DNA of 52,258 bases from Promethearchaeota archaeon Loki_b32 (GTDB lineage Archaea; Asgardarchaeota; Lokiarchaeia; Sigyniarchaeales; SOKP01): positions 1-52,258 of the forward strand of contig NJBH01000029.1 in NCBI GenBank assembly GCA_005223125.1, read 5' to 3'. The translations under genes were made by a program, and so were the position numbers. Of this stretch, positions 25,524 to 34,652 are shown one piece after another. Within the stretch, counting starts at the first letter, position 1. Each line of letters begins with the position of its first letter. Below the pieces are notes generated by a model. The model was given only the letters and a program-made list of their open reading frames with translations, had not been told where the DNA came from and did not search any database.

Positions 25524-26558
25524 ATGGGAAATAAGTACGGAACACATAGAGTTATTGAACCTAAAGGCTCTCTTCCTCAGCCAGCATTAAAAATATCAAA
25601 TGATATGGATATATTTGATAACGAAATCTTAATAGATGTAGAGTATTTAAATATTGATTCAGCTAGCTTCACTCAACTTAAAGAAGAAGCAAAAGGAGAT
25701 TTAGAAAAAATTAAAACAAAAATATTCGAAATTGTTGAAATGAAGGGTAAAATGCAAAACCCAGTTACAGGCTCTGGCGGTATGTTAATTGGTACGATTG
25801 AAAGGATTGGAGATGCTCTAAGGAACAGAATTGATTTAAATGAAGGTGACAAAATTGCTACATTAGTTTCTCTTTCACTAACACCATTGCGAATTGATAA
25901 AATCCTAAATATAAATCCTGATATTGATAGAGTCGAAATAGAGGGTAAAGCAATACTTTTTGAGAGTGGAATTTATGCTAAACTACCCGAGGACATGGAA
26001 GATACATTAGCGTTAGCTGCCTTTGACGTTGCAGGCGCTCCCGCACAAGTAAAAAAACTAGTGAAAGAAGGCAACTCAGTATTGATTCTTGGTGCTACTG
26101 GAAAATCTGGTTTAATGTGTTCCTACATGGCAAAAAAGATGGTTGGAAAAGAAGGAAAAGTTATTGGACAAGCGAGAAATAAAGCCCGTGCTGACTTTCT
26201 TAGAAGTACAAATTTCTGTCATGAAGTAATAATAGCTGACGTTTTAAATCCCATTAACACATTAGAAGAAACCTTAAAAGTTAATAATAATCAAGGTGTG
26301 GATATTTTGATTAACTGTTTAAGTATCCCGAATACAGAAATGGTCAGCATTCTTCCAGTCCGAGAAGGTGGAATTGTTTACTTCTTTTCTATGGCAACAA
26401 GCTTTACTAAAGCAGCTTTAGGAGCAGAAGGAGTAGGTAAAGATGTAACAATGATTATTGGCAATGGATATACAAAAAACCATGCACAAATCACTTTAGA
26501 TTTAGTACGTGAATCAGAGATTTTAAGAAAGATCTTTGAAGAAAAATACATAAAGTAA
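25524..26558 (+). CDS. kdd: L-erythro-3,5-diaminohexanoate dehydrogenase
   Basis: Kdd deaminates 3,5-diaminohexanoate oxidatively to 3-keto-5-aminohexanoate with NAD(P). The N-terminus KYGTHRVIEPKGSLPQPALK is the hallmark of this small family, and the Rossmann motif LILGATGKSGLMCSYMAKKM lies at about residues 192-211. Length (about 344 residues) fits. The ATG at 25524 is chosen, since an upstream TTG at 25518 adds only two residues. It supplies the substrate of Kce, encoded 0.8 kb upstream. It is convergent with a 2-hydroxyacid dehydrogenase gene (16 bases between the stops). Confidence 0.93.
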   Translation: MGNKYGTHRVIEPKGSLPQPALKISNDMDIFDNEILIDVEYLNIDSASFTQLKEEAKGDLEKIKTKIFEIVEMKGKMQNPVTGSGGMLIGTIERIGDALRNRIDLNEGDKIATLVSLSLTPLRIDKILNINPDIDRVEIEGKAILFESGIYAKLPEDMEDTLALAAFDVAGAPAQVKKLVKEGNSVLILGATGKSGLMCSYMAKKMVGKEGKVIGQARNKARADFLRSTNFCHEVIIADVLNPINTLEETLKVNNNQGVDILINCLSIPNTEMVSILPVREGGIVYFFSMATSFTKAALGAEGVGKDVTMIIGNGYTKNHAQITLDLVRESEILRKIFEEKYIK

Positions 26559-26574
26559 AAAGATTAGAATTGAA

Positions 26575-27582
26575 CTAGTATTCCTCATCAAGATTTACAG
26601 TATTTAGAGGTTTTCCACCTCGGATAAATCTATTAATATTTACTAGAAATGGTCTAAGATCGGTCATTAAAGCATCTGATTGCCAAGCCCTATGAGCGGT
26701 TATAACTACATTTTTAAGCTCATGGAATGGAAACTTAGATGGGTAACATGGCATAGGGTCTTGATTTTCTGCTCCTCTAACCTTTGGATAATTGTACCAA
26801 ACATCTATTGCTGCACCTCTAATTCGCTTTTCTTTCAAGGCAGTATATAACGCACTTTCATTAATGGTGACACCACGACCTACATTAACAATAATTACAG
26901 TTGGTTTCATAGCTTCAAATTCTACGCTATTGAGAAAATTGATTGATTTCTTAGTTAAGGGAAGAGTGTTAATAATAATATCTGCTTTTTTAATAGCAGT
27001 TAGTTTTTCTTCAGGTGTAAAAATCTCAATTTCCGGGTCATCACATTCTTTAGTTCTTTTTATTGCTGTAAAGTTCATTTTGAACGGTTTACATATTTCT
27101 TTAAAGATTTTAGCAATATTTCCATACCCCAGAAATAACAGTGTCTTCCCAAATAGAGTAATAGCGGGATATTGGGTATAATCCCAATTACCTTCTCTTA
27201 AAAGTTGATCATTTATATTTAATTGTTTAGCTATTGAAAGTAAAAGAGCAAACCCATATTCAGCTATAATTTTAGAATGAGTATGTGAATTGCAGAGAAT
27301 TATGTTGTTTTTCTTATAAAATGTGAAATTATACTCCTCTAAACCTGTTGCGAATGTTTGATGCATTTTTAAGTTGGTATATAACCTTAAATCTGTTTCA
27401 TCAATTTTAGGCCCAATTAGTATATCTATTTCCTTGATAATTTGCACTCTCTCTTCATTTTTTATCTCATCATAAAAAATTAAATCTGAACTTGGTTCAA
27501 TCAACTGCCTAATACCTGATTTTACTTTTTCTGCTGAAAAAAGAGTTAATAATTCTTCTCTCGGCTTTATCAGAACTTTCAT
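26575..27582 (-). CDS. D-2-hydroxyacid dehydrogenase family protein
   Basis: A 335-residue NAD-dependent D-isomer 2-hydroxyacid dehydrogenase. The Rossmann motif GYGNIAKIF is at about residues 152-160, followed by INTLPLTKKSINFLN, VNVGRGVTINESAL, AAIDVWYNYP and the catalytic-type His in VVITAHRAWQSDA. It reduces a 2-keto acid to a D-hydroxy acid, or the reverse, with an unknown specific substrate. It lies on the minus strand inside the lysine island and is divergent from kamA over 274 bases, so one intergenic region probably holds both promoters. Confidence 0.87.
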   Translation of the reverse strand: MKVLIKPREELLTLFSAEKVKSGIRQLIEPSSDLIFYDEIKNEERVQIIKEIDILIGPKIDETDLRLYTNLKMHQTFATGLEEYNFTFYKKNNIILCNSHTHSKIIAEYGFALLLSIAKQLNINDQLLREGNWDYTQYPAITLFGKTLLFLGYGNIAKIFKEICKPFKMNFTAIKRTKECDDPEIEIFTPEEKLTAIKKADIIINTLPLTKKSINFLNSVEFEAMKPTVIIVNVGRGVTINESALYTALKEKRIRGAAIDVWYNYPKVRGAENQDPMPCYPSKFPFHELKNVVITAHRAWQSDALMTDLRPFLVNINRFIRGGKPLNTVNLDEEY

Positions 27583-27856
27583 AGTAATATTTATAATTAA
27601 ATTTATATAAACATTTAGAGGAGATCATTGAAATCTTGTTAAAATTAGAGAATATTGATTTTCTAGCATTATCTTTATGAAATACTCATTTCTAATTAGT
27701 CTTTAATGTATCACAAATTCTTAGACTTGCTTTTATAAGAGTATGTTAGACAGGATTTTATAAAAATCTTAAAAAACACAAAAAATATTTGAAGCAAAAC
27801 ACTTTTAATTAATTGTTAGGTCAAATAAATTATTATAAATATTATTGAGTTTAACT

Positions 27857-29095
27857 ATGAAAGTCAATAGACGAAAAGAATTATTTGGACATGTAAGTGA
27901 TGAGGATTGGAACGACTGGCACTGGCAAGTTAAAAACAGAATAACCATTTTGGAAGATCTCAAAAAATATATCACATTAACCGAAGAAGAAGACGATCCA
28001 AGAATTTTACAAGAGTATAGAATGGCAGTTACACCTTATTACTTATCATTAATCGATCCTGAAGATCCTTATGACCCTATAAGAAAACAAGCAATTCCAA
28101 CGATTCATGAATTAGAAAGATATGGTGGTGATCTCGAAGATCCTCTTCATGAAGATGTTGATTCTCCTGTTCCTGGACTAACTCATCGTTATCCCGACCG
28201 AGTTTTATTTCTGGTCACAGAATTGTGTAGTATGTATTGTAGACATTGTACAAGGAGAAGATTTGCGGGGCATCATGATAAAGCACCTCCACAATCACAA
28301 ATAGATGCTTGTATAGAATATATCAGAAAATCTACCTCGATTAGGGATGTATTATTATCTGGAGGTGATGCTTTATTAATGTCTGATAAAAAATTAGAGG
28401 ATATTCTAAAGAAATTGAAAGAAATACCTCATGTAGAAATAATTCGGATAGGTTCTAGAGCTCCAGTAACAAATCCTTACAGAATTACTCCAGAGTTATG
28501 TGAAATGCTAAAAAATTATCATCCTATCTGGTTTAATACACATTTTAATCATCCTAATGAAATTACTGAAGATTCTACAAGAGCATGCGAAATGTTAGCT
28601 GATGCAGGGATGCCTCTTGGAAATCAGTCTGTCTTATTAAGGGGTGTCAATGATTGTATTCATGTAATGAAAAAATTAGTACAAGAATTGGTAGAAATAA
28701 GAGTAAGACCGTATTACATTTACCAATGTGATCTTTCTATGGGTTTAGGTCATTTTAGAACTAGAGTGGCTCAAGGTATTGAGATTATTGAAGGTTTGAG
28801 AGGCCATACTTCAGGATTATGTGTACCTACATTTGTTGTTGATGCTCCTGGAGGTGGTGGAAAAATACCTGTTATGCCGGATTATACAATATCTCAAGGA
28901 CATAAACGTGTTGTGTTGAGAAATTTTGAAGGTGTAATCACTACATACGAAGAACCAGAAGCTTATGTCCCAAACTGCCATTGTGAAGATTGTGAAAAAC
29001 AAATTGGGGTCAGTGCATTATTGAGCGGTCAAAAAGTGACTATTGAACCTGCAGATTTAAAAAGAAAGTTAAGAAGAAATAATTCAAGTAAGTAA
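27857..29095 (+). CDS. kamA: Lysine 2,3-aminomutase (radical SAM, PLP)
   Basis: KamA converts L-lysine to beta-lysine, the first step of the pathway. The radical SAM triad CSMYCRHC is at about residues 124-131 from the ATG at 27857. The PLP lysine (336, in GGGGKIPV) and the two Asp that read the substrate epsilon-amine (292 in YQCDLSMG and 329 in VVDAPGGG) lie one position from the Clostridium subterminale enzyme (337, 293, 330). This makes lysine rather than glutamate the likely substrate. C-terminal CHCEDCEKQ provides the zinc-type Cys cluster. An upstream TTG at 27845 is less likely as the start. The gene stands alone with its own promoter region. Confidence 0.95.
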   Translation: MKVNRRKELFGHVSDEDWNDWHWQVKNRITILEDLKKYITLTEEEDDPRILQEYRMAVTPYYLSLIDPEDPYDPIRKQAIPTIHELERYGGDLEDPLHEDVDSPVPGLTHRYPDRVLFLVTELCSMYCRHCTRRRFAGHHDKAPPQSQIDACIEYIRKSTSIRDVLLSGGDALLMSDKKLEDILKKLKEIPHVEIIRIGSRAPVTNPYRITPELCEMLKNYHPIWFNTHFNHPNEITEDSTRACEMLADAGMPLGNQSVLLRGVNDCIHVMKKLVQELVEIRVRPYYIYQCDLSMGLGHFRTRVAQGIEIIEGLRGHTSGLCVPTFVVDAPGGGGKIPVMPDYTISQGHKRVVLRNFEGVITTYEEPEAYVPNCHCEDCEKQIGVSALLSGQKVTIEPADLKRKLRRNNSSK

Positions 29096-29215
29096 AAATT
29101 CTTAAGATTTGTAGTAAAAATTACATTTACTTTAATATCTAATTTAAATAGTGAGATCTTCAACTTTTTTCTATGATCGAAAAGATTTAATTACTTAGAC
29201 CCTTATTTTTGAAAC

Positions 29216-30463
29216 ATGGATGCTGAAAACTCTAGTTTTTATAATTTTGTTATAGTTGGTGCCGGACCTGCTGGATTAACAGCGGGAATTACGGTAGCAA
29301 AACGTGGTTTCACATCAATAATTTTAGAAAAGGGAAGACTTGCTGGGCCAAAACCACGCGGTGAATCAATGGCTCATATGCCAATCGTTGATGATATATT
29401 GGGAGAAGGATTTTTACCTTCTATAGGTTTTAAATCGAGTGGCGGGAGATTATGGCATTCACCAAATGATTTGCAGATTACTACTACACACAAGAGTGGG
29501 TATGATCATTATTTCTTTGAATGGAGGGAATTTATTGATCGATTCACTGAAGTTGCGAACGATTTAGGTGTAAAAATGTTGTTTGACTCCACTGTTATTG
29601 AACCAATTGAAAAGCATGGAATAACGATCGGTGTGAAGTATAAAAGTATGGATGGTCAAATTCAAGAAATTTACGGTAACGCAGTATTAGATTGTAGCGG
29701 GTTTGAAGGAGTTATTGGTAAAAGATATGGAATAGATTATACAAAAATGAATTGCCCGATAGTAAAATGTCTTATTAGTAACGCAAATTTTAATATTAAA
29801 GAAAATCCTGACTTAGAATTCTATTTTATTGGAAATGGAGATCTAAGTTACTCATTTGACTTTCCCCCTTGCGTGGCATACTTCTTTCCTTTAGAAAATA
29901 GAAGAGCTGAAGTTGGATTAATGCTAAGAATAGCACAAGTTCCCAATATGAAAACAGTGAAGATGCCCGATAATGATGTAATTTTAAAAGTTTGGAGTAA
30001 AATAAAAGAGACTTATCCGGGATTTAGCGTATTCTTTAATGATTCCAATATCGATTATGAAGAAATTACTTCTTTACCTAATGCGAGAATAGCTGAAAAG
30101 TTCGTTCCTAATCCTGGTGTAGTTTTATTGGGAGATAGCGCTGGATTTGTAAACCCCTTTGGTTCTTCCGGACTATATTATTCTATGGAAATGGCGAATT
30201 TTTGGGTTGATATGATATCTCAAGATTTAGAAACCATAATAAAACTTAACAAATCTGGATTAGAAATCAATGAAAACTTATGGACTTTCAATAAAATTGA
30301 GAACTACACGATAAAATTTGAAGAACAACAAGTATATAAGGAAGTAAAAAATATGTACAACCTAATTGGCGCTTTTGAATATAAAATATTTAACCGGTTA
30401 CGCACATCCGATAAAATTAATAAGAAATGGGATTATATTGCTTCCCTTTTAAATCAAGCTTAA
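29216..30463 (+). CDS. Geranylgeranyl reductase family flavoprotein
   Basis: The 415-residue protein has an N-terminal FAD motif VIVGAGPAGLTAGITVAKRG, the ILEKGRLAGPKPRGESM section, an internal VLDCSGFEGVIGKRYG, and the second FAD signature VVLLGDSAGFVNPFGSSGLYY at about residues 301-321. These features match the geranylgeranyl reductases that saturate the isoprenoid chains of archaeal lipids, and related plant enzymes. Members of the same family also act on other polyprenyl substrates or on halogenation, so the lipid role is likely but not certain. It is located between kamA and the zinc-ribbon remnant on the plus strand. Confidence 0.85.
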   Translation: MDAENSSFYNFVIVGAGPAGLTAGITVAKRGFTSIILEKGRLAGPKPRGESMAHMPIVDDILGEGFLPSIGFKSSGGRLWHSPNDLQITTTHKSGYDHYFFEWREFIDRFTEVANDLGVKMLFDSTVIEPIEKHGITIGVKYKSMDGQIQEIYGNAVLDCSGFEGVIGKRYGIDYTKMNCPIVKCLISNANFNIKENPDLEFYFIGNGDLSYSFDFPPCVAYFFPLENRRAEVGLMLRIAQVPNMKTVKMPDNDVILKVWSKIKETYPGFSVFFNDSNIDYEEITSLPNARIAEKFVPNPGVVLLGDSAGFVNPFGSSGLYYSMEMANFWVDMISQDLETIIKLNKSGLEINENLWTFNKIENYTIKFEEQQVYKEVKNMYNLIGAFEYKIFNRLRTSDKINKKWDYIASLLNQA

Positions 30464-30728
30464 TCGAGCAAATTTAACAACTCAAATTACTGAAGATGAT
30501 TTTACAATTCATAAAGAACGGAAGATTAACCTTGTCTGCAGAGGGGAAATTAAAGGTTACATGTATACTTGTGAATGTAATGCTAAATAATCCGAAAACT
30601 GTGTCCAGGCATTGACAAACTTAGAAAATATTTGCTGGGCGTGTAATGCTTTAATGAATAACTCAAAACCCGTGAAACACTATGAGGAGAAAGAATTCTC
30701 AGAAATAACTCAGAAAAAGTTAAAATAG
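30464..30728 (+). pseudogene. Broken zinc-ribbon protein gene
   Basis: One frame reads KINLVCRGEIKGYMYTCEC then NAK, a stop (TAA at 30588-30590), and SENCVQALTNLENICWACNALMN to a TAG at 30726. The paired Cys motifs and CWAC ending are those of small zinc-ribbon proteins I associate with Asgard archaea. In an intact copy the stop would most likely be Tyr and the next codon (TCC) Cys, giving AKYCENC. There is also no start codon in the frame before the Cys region. It is therefore a remnant rather than a selenoprotein or split gene. The rest of the gap (30729-30905) shows nothing coding. Confidence 0.65.
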
Positions 30729-30905
30729 CAATAGGAAATCGTCAATGATGTAATTTTAATTAAAAAATCTTATATTTCAAACTTAAACTTTGAAAATATT
30801 CTACAGTAATTAATATTGAAATAATTAGGCATTGAGCTAAAGATTTTTTAAAGGAGAATCTGTATTATTTTATAGAGTAGAATTATAAAAATTTTAGTTA
30901 TCAAA

Positions 30906-31415
30906 TTGACTAATAATTTTAACAAAACTAAAGAATGGCTGAGTTTAGCATTCAATAATATAGAAAGAGTAATCAGAAATTATCAAATCAGTGATTATTC
31001 TGAATGCGTCTTCAAAATTCAAATATCAATAGAACAACTCCAAAAAGCATTAATTTTTCTTTTAGGATTACAATTTCGCAAAATTCATGATCCTTCAAGA
31101 ATATTAGATTCAATTGTTAATAACAATAGTCTTGAAATTGAAATAGAAATTCTTGACAGGATCAAAGAAGTAGCATTTTTAGCAAAAGGCATTGAAGGAG
31201 AAGGAACTACCACGCGATACGGGACAATAGAGGAGGGTAAGTTAATCTCCCCAGAAGATAAATATGATAAATTAGAAGCGGATAAATTTTTAAAAGATTT
31301 AAAAGTAATTTTAATAAATTTGAAAGAAATATTTAAAGAAATTTCAAATCTAAAACAAGATCTACCATTATTTACAAAATTTATAAAAGAATGTGAGGAT
31401 TTATTGATAGAATGA
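30906..31415 (+). CDS. HEPN-domain protein (toxin candidate)
   Basis: The 169-residue protein starts at TTG and is mostly helical, with FKIQISIEQLQKALIFLLG followed by a short THD-like segment and GTTTRYGTIEEGKL, in line with HEPN-domain proteins (PF05168-like). It overlaps the next gene, a minimal nucleotidyltransferase, by four bases (ATGA). HEPN/MNT pairs form toxin-antitoxin systems in which MNT adenylylates HEPN. The HEPN RxxxxH ribonuclease motif is not clearly visible, which may mean a modified variant or a subgroup with a different motif. It lies between the zinc-ribbon remnant and kamB. Confidence 0.75.
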   Translation: MTNNFNKTKEWLSLAFNNIERVIRNYQISDYSECVFKIQISIEQLQKALIFLLGLQFRKIHDPSRILDSIVNNNSLEIEIEILDRIKEVAFLAKGIEGEGTTTRYGTIEEGKLISPEDKYDKLEADKFLKDLKVILINLKEIFKEISNLKQDLPLFTKFIKECEDLLIE

Positions 31416-31906
31416 ATCAAACTGAGCATATAGATTTAGCTTTCATAAAAATAGATTATTTTAAAAACAACTTAAGAAAATATCTACAATTTATTTTTGA
31501 GTTAAACTTGAAAATAAGAGCAATATTACTTTTTGGGTCTGTTGCAACAGGAAAGGCGCTTAATGATAATGAACATTCAAGTGATATCGACTTATTTATA
31601 ATATCTGATGATATAACTGTTGATCTTCTCAAGAGGAGTCAATGGGTGGTAAATTTGACTAGACCTGTTTGTTCAGGCATTCAGGCACTTTGGAGAACTT
31701 CAAAAGAAATTGAAAGCTATGTAGATTCAAAATATTATTTAATCTTAGACGCATTTGATGAAGGTAAGATTCTTTACGATCCAGATAATTTTCTTCACAA
31801 ATTAAGGGAAAGAACATTTAAGGAATTAAAAGAAAAAGGCGTCATTAAAACGGAGCTCTATTGGCAGTGGCCTTTAAAAAAGTTTGGTGATAAAATTGAA
31901 TATTAA
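31412..31906 (+). CDS. Minimal nucleotidyltransferase (MNT) antitoxin
   Basis: A 164-residue MNT-type nucleotidyltransferase. The motif LLFGSVATGKALNDNEHSSDIDLFII (GSx...DxD) provides the nucleotide-binding Gly-Ser and the two metal-binding Asp. The protein is coupled to the HEPN gene by a four-base overlap and would adenylylate or otherwise neutralise it. Together they make a HEPN/MNT toxin-antitoxin module between the 5' and 3' parts of the lysine island. Confidence 0.85.
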   Translation: MNQTEHIDLAFIKIDYFKNNLRKYLQFIFELNLKIRAILLFGSVATGKALNDNEHSSDIDLFIISDDITVDLLKRSQWVVNLTRPVCSGIQALWRTSKEIESYVDSKYYLILDAFDEGKILYDPDNFLHKLRERTFKELKEKGVIKTELYWQWPLKKFGDKIEY

Positions 31907-31978
31907 TATTATTTAAAATTTATTAAATTAAGATTTATTTCTCTTATTACCAAAAACTCATAAATTTATAACGAGAAA

Positions 31979-33010
31979 ATGGACTTCATGACTAATTTTT
32001 TGAATGCAATCAATAAGTGTAAAATTATTTCAATTATTGGTCTCGCGAAAAATGTCAGTAAAACCACTACACTAAATTATATAATAAAGAATTTAGAAGG
32101 GTATAGGCTCGGTCTAACATCTATAGGAAGAGATGGAGAGAAATATGATGTGATTACACAGCTGCCGAAACCTCGAATATTTATTAAAATGGGTACGATT
32201 GTAGCAACAGCTAGACAGAGTTTTGAAGCTAGTGAAGTCAAAATGGAAATATTAAAGAAAACAGAATTTAACACTCCATTAGGAGAAATTTTAATATTAA
32301 AGGCATTGAGTGATGGTCTGATTGAATTAGCAGGACCCTCAATAAACAAATATTTACAAGAAATTTGTTTAGATTTAAAAAATTTAGGATGTGATTTGAT
32401 ATTAATCGATGGTGCCTTTGATAGGAGATCATATGCAACACCTATTATTTCTGATGCTACAATCCTTTCTACGGGTGCTTCTGTGTCAGAAGATATGCAA
32501 AATGTCATCAATTTAACAGTTCATACAATTGAATTACTAAATTTGGAAAGCGAAGTAGATCAACAAACAATAGAAATCGCACAAGAGATACTAAAAAAAT
32601 CAAAAGTAGGAATAATAGATAATAAAAACTCGATAAAATTATTAGACGTTCTAACTCCATTAGATTCAGCTAGAGATATTGCTAATATACTTGATGAAAA
32701 TTCAAAATATATTGTAATAAAAGGAGCACTCACCGATAAATCAATAGAAGATTTAATGAATCTTACTGATAAATATAAAGAAATTACAATTTTAGTGGAA
32801 GATGCTACTAAACTTTTTTTAAGTAAAAAGATAAAGAAGAAATTCCAAAAAAAAGGTGGAATTATAAAAGTTTTAAATTCAATAAAAGTAATTGCTGTTA
32901 CTATAAATCCTACTTCTCCATTGGGATATAGATTCGAAAAGAACACCTTTTTAAATTTAATGAAAAAAAATCTTAATGTTCCCGTGTTTGATCTTGGAAT
33001 TGATAATTAA
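31979..33010 (+). CDS. kamB: Lysine 5,6-aminomutase reactivase subunit KamB
   Basis: KamB, with KamC, is thought to reactivate the B12 enzyme KamDE by releasing damaged cobalamin. The 343-residue protein has the P-loop-like start ISIIGLAKNVSKTTT (Gly21 to Thr30) with Ser for the usual Gly before Lys28, followed by RLGLTSIGRDGEKYD and LGCDLILIDGAFDRRS, typical of the family. It lies directly upstream of kamD and kamE (42 bases), supporting the call. No kamC (MutS-like ATPase) gene is in the window. The degenerate P-loop may be normal for the family or indicate weak nucleotide binding. Confidence 0.85.
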   Translation: MDFMTNFLNAINKCKIISIIGLAKNVSKTTTLNYIIKNLEGYRLGLTSIGRDGEKYDVITQLPKPRIFIKMGTIVATARQSFEASEVKMEILKKTEFNTPLGEILILKALSDGLIELAGPSINKYLQEICLDLKNLGCDLILIDGAFDRRSYATPIISDATILSTGASVSEDMQNVINLTVHTIELLNLESEVDQQTIEIAQEILKKSKVGIIDNKNSIKLLDVLTPLDSARDIANILDENSKYIVIKGALTDKSIEDLMNLTDKYKEITILVEDATKLFLSKKIKKKFQKKGGIIKVLNSIKVIAVTINPTSPLGYRFEKNTFLNLMKKNLNVPVFDLGIDN

Positions 33011-33052
33011 TTTACAATATTAATATAAAATTTAATATAAAATTTTGAAATT

Positions 33053-34651
33053 GTGAAAAGAATGACAGAAATTGGAAAACAATCAGAAAGTAAATTGAAT
33101 TTAGATTTTTCAGTAGTAAGTAAAGCTAGAGAAACGGCAAAAAAAATAGCGTTTGAGACTCAGAAATTTATTGATCACCATAGTACTACAACAATAGAAA
33201 GAACTGTTTGTAGATTGCTAGGAATAGATGATGTGGATGAATTTGATGTTCCACTTCCTAATATTGTTGTAGATAATATTAAAAAGGGAAATCACCTTGG
33301 AATTGGAGCTGCTATTTATATTGGCAATGCAATTTTACACACAAATCTTTCTCCTCAAGAAATTGCAGAAAAGATTGTTAAAGATGAATTAAATTTAACA
33401 GAATTGCCATTAAAGGATCTTTCTGAAATAAAAGCAACTATAAATCTCATTGCTCAAGAAACTTTAGTAAATATATCTCAAAATAGGAAAAAGAGAGATA
33501 AATTACTTCAAAAATATGGTGATAAGGAGGGACCATTGATATATGTTATTGTGGCTACAGGAAATATTTATGAAGATATTATTCAAGCTCAAGCAGCAGC
33601 AAGGCAAGGAGCTGATGTAATTGCAGTTATTAGATCTACAGTACAAAGTCTACTGGATTATGTACCTTATGGTGCGACAACAGAAGGATTTGGTGGAACA
33701 TACGCTACACAAGAAAATTTTCGTCTAATGAGAAAAGCTTTAGATGAAGTAGGTGAAGAATTAGGTAGATATATAAGGCTCACTAATTATTGTTCTGGGT
33801 TATGCATGCCTGAAATTGCTGCAATGGGTGCTTTTGAAAGACTTGATATGATGCTAAACGATGCCCTTTATGGGATTTTATTCCGCGATATCAATATGAA
33901 AAGAACTATTGTTGACCAATATTTTTCTAGAATGATTAATGCTTATGCTGGTGTAATTATTAATACTGGAGAAGATAACTACTTAACTACAGCCGATGCC
34001 TATGAAACAGCTCACACTGTTCTTGCTTCTGAATTTATTAATGAGCAATTTGCATTACTTGCAGGATTAAAAGAAGAACAGATGGGGTTAGGTCATGCAT
34101 TTGAAATGAATCCTGATTTAGAGAATGGTTTTTTATATGAACTCGCTCAAGCTCAAATGGCACGAGAGATATTTCCAAAAGCTCCTTTAAAATATATGCC
34201 TCCAACCAAATTTATGACTGGAAATATATTCAAAGGACATATTCAAGATGCTTTATTTAATATGATAACTATAATGACAAATCAAAGAATTCATCTCCTT
34301 GGTATGTTAACAGAGGCAATCCATACTCCATTTATGTCAGATAGAGCTTTATCCATTGAAAATGCGCGCTATATATTCAACAATATGAAGTCAATTAGTG
34401 AAGAAATAGTATTTAGGAAAGGGGGATTAATGGAAAAACGAGTTGACGAAGTTCTTAATAAAGCTTATGATTTATTAAAAGAAATCGAAAAACAAGGATT
34501 ATTTAAAACTATTGAAAAAGGAATCTTTGCGAGCATTAAAAGACCAATAGATGGAGGTAAAGGATTAGATGGTGTATTTAAGAAAGAAAAAGACTATTTT
34601 AATCCCTTTATTGAATTTATGATTAAAGAATTAACAAAAGGAGGGAATTAA
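33053..34651 (+). CDS. kamD: Lysine 5,6-aminomutase alpha subunit
   Basis: KamD forms the TIM-barrel substrate- and PLP-binding body of the B12-dependent enzyme that shifts the terminal amine of D-lysine or beta-lysine to C5. The 532-residue length, and motifs such as YVPYGATTEGFGGTYATQE, RYIRLTNYCSGLCMPEIA and NAYAGVIINTGEDNYLTTADA, match the family. The start can be GTG at 33053 or ATG at 33062. It ends one base before kamE, so both subunits are made together. Confidence 0.94.
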   Translation: MKRMTEIGKQSESKLNLDFSVVSKARETAKKIAFETQKFIDHHSTTTIERTVCRLLGIDDVDEFDVPLPNIVVDNIKKGNHLGIGAAIYIGNAILHTNLSPQEIAEKIVKDELNLTELPLKDLSEIKATINLIAQETLVNISQNRKKRDKLLQKYGDKEGPLIYVIVATGNIYEDIIQAQAAARQGADVIAVIRSTVQSLLDYVPYGATTEGFGGTYATQENFRLMRKALDEVGEELGRYIRLTNYCSGLCMPEIAAMGAFERLDMMLNDALYGILFRDINMKRTIVDQYFSRMINAYAGVIINTGEDNYLTTADAYETAHTVLASEFINEQFALLAGLKEEQMGLGHAFEMNPDLENGFLYELAQAQMAREIFPKAPLKYMPPTKFMTGNIFKGHIQDALFNMITIMTNQRIHLLGMLTEAIHTPFMSDRALSIENARYIFNNMKSISEEIVFRKGGLMEKRVDEVLNKAYDLLKEIEKQGLFKTIEKGIFASIKRPIDGGKGLDGVFKKEKDYFNPFIEFMIKELTKGGN

Positions 34652-34652
34652 A

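Noticed and set aside
30588-30590. TAA in the zinc-ribbon frame as a recoded codon
   Set aside because: TAA recoding is not known in this setting and the frame also lacks a start codon and a Cys, so decay is simpler.
32077-32946. Two antisense frames over kamB on the minus strand
   Set aside because: Both mirror kamB codons, are rich in Ser/Ile/Phe and show no recognisable domain.
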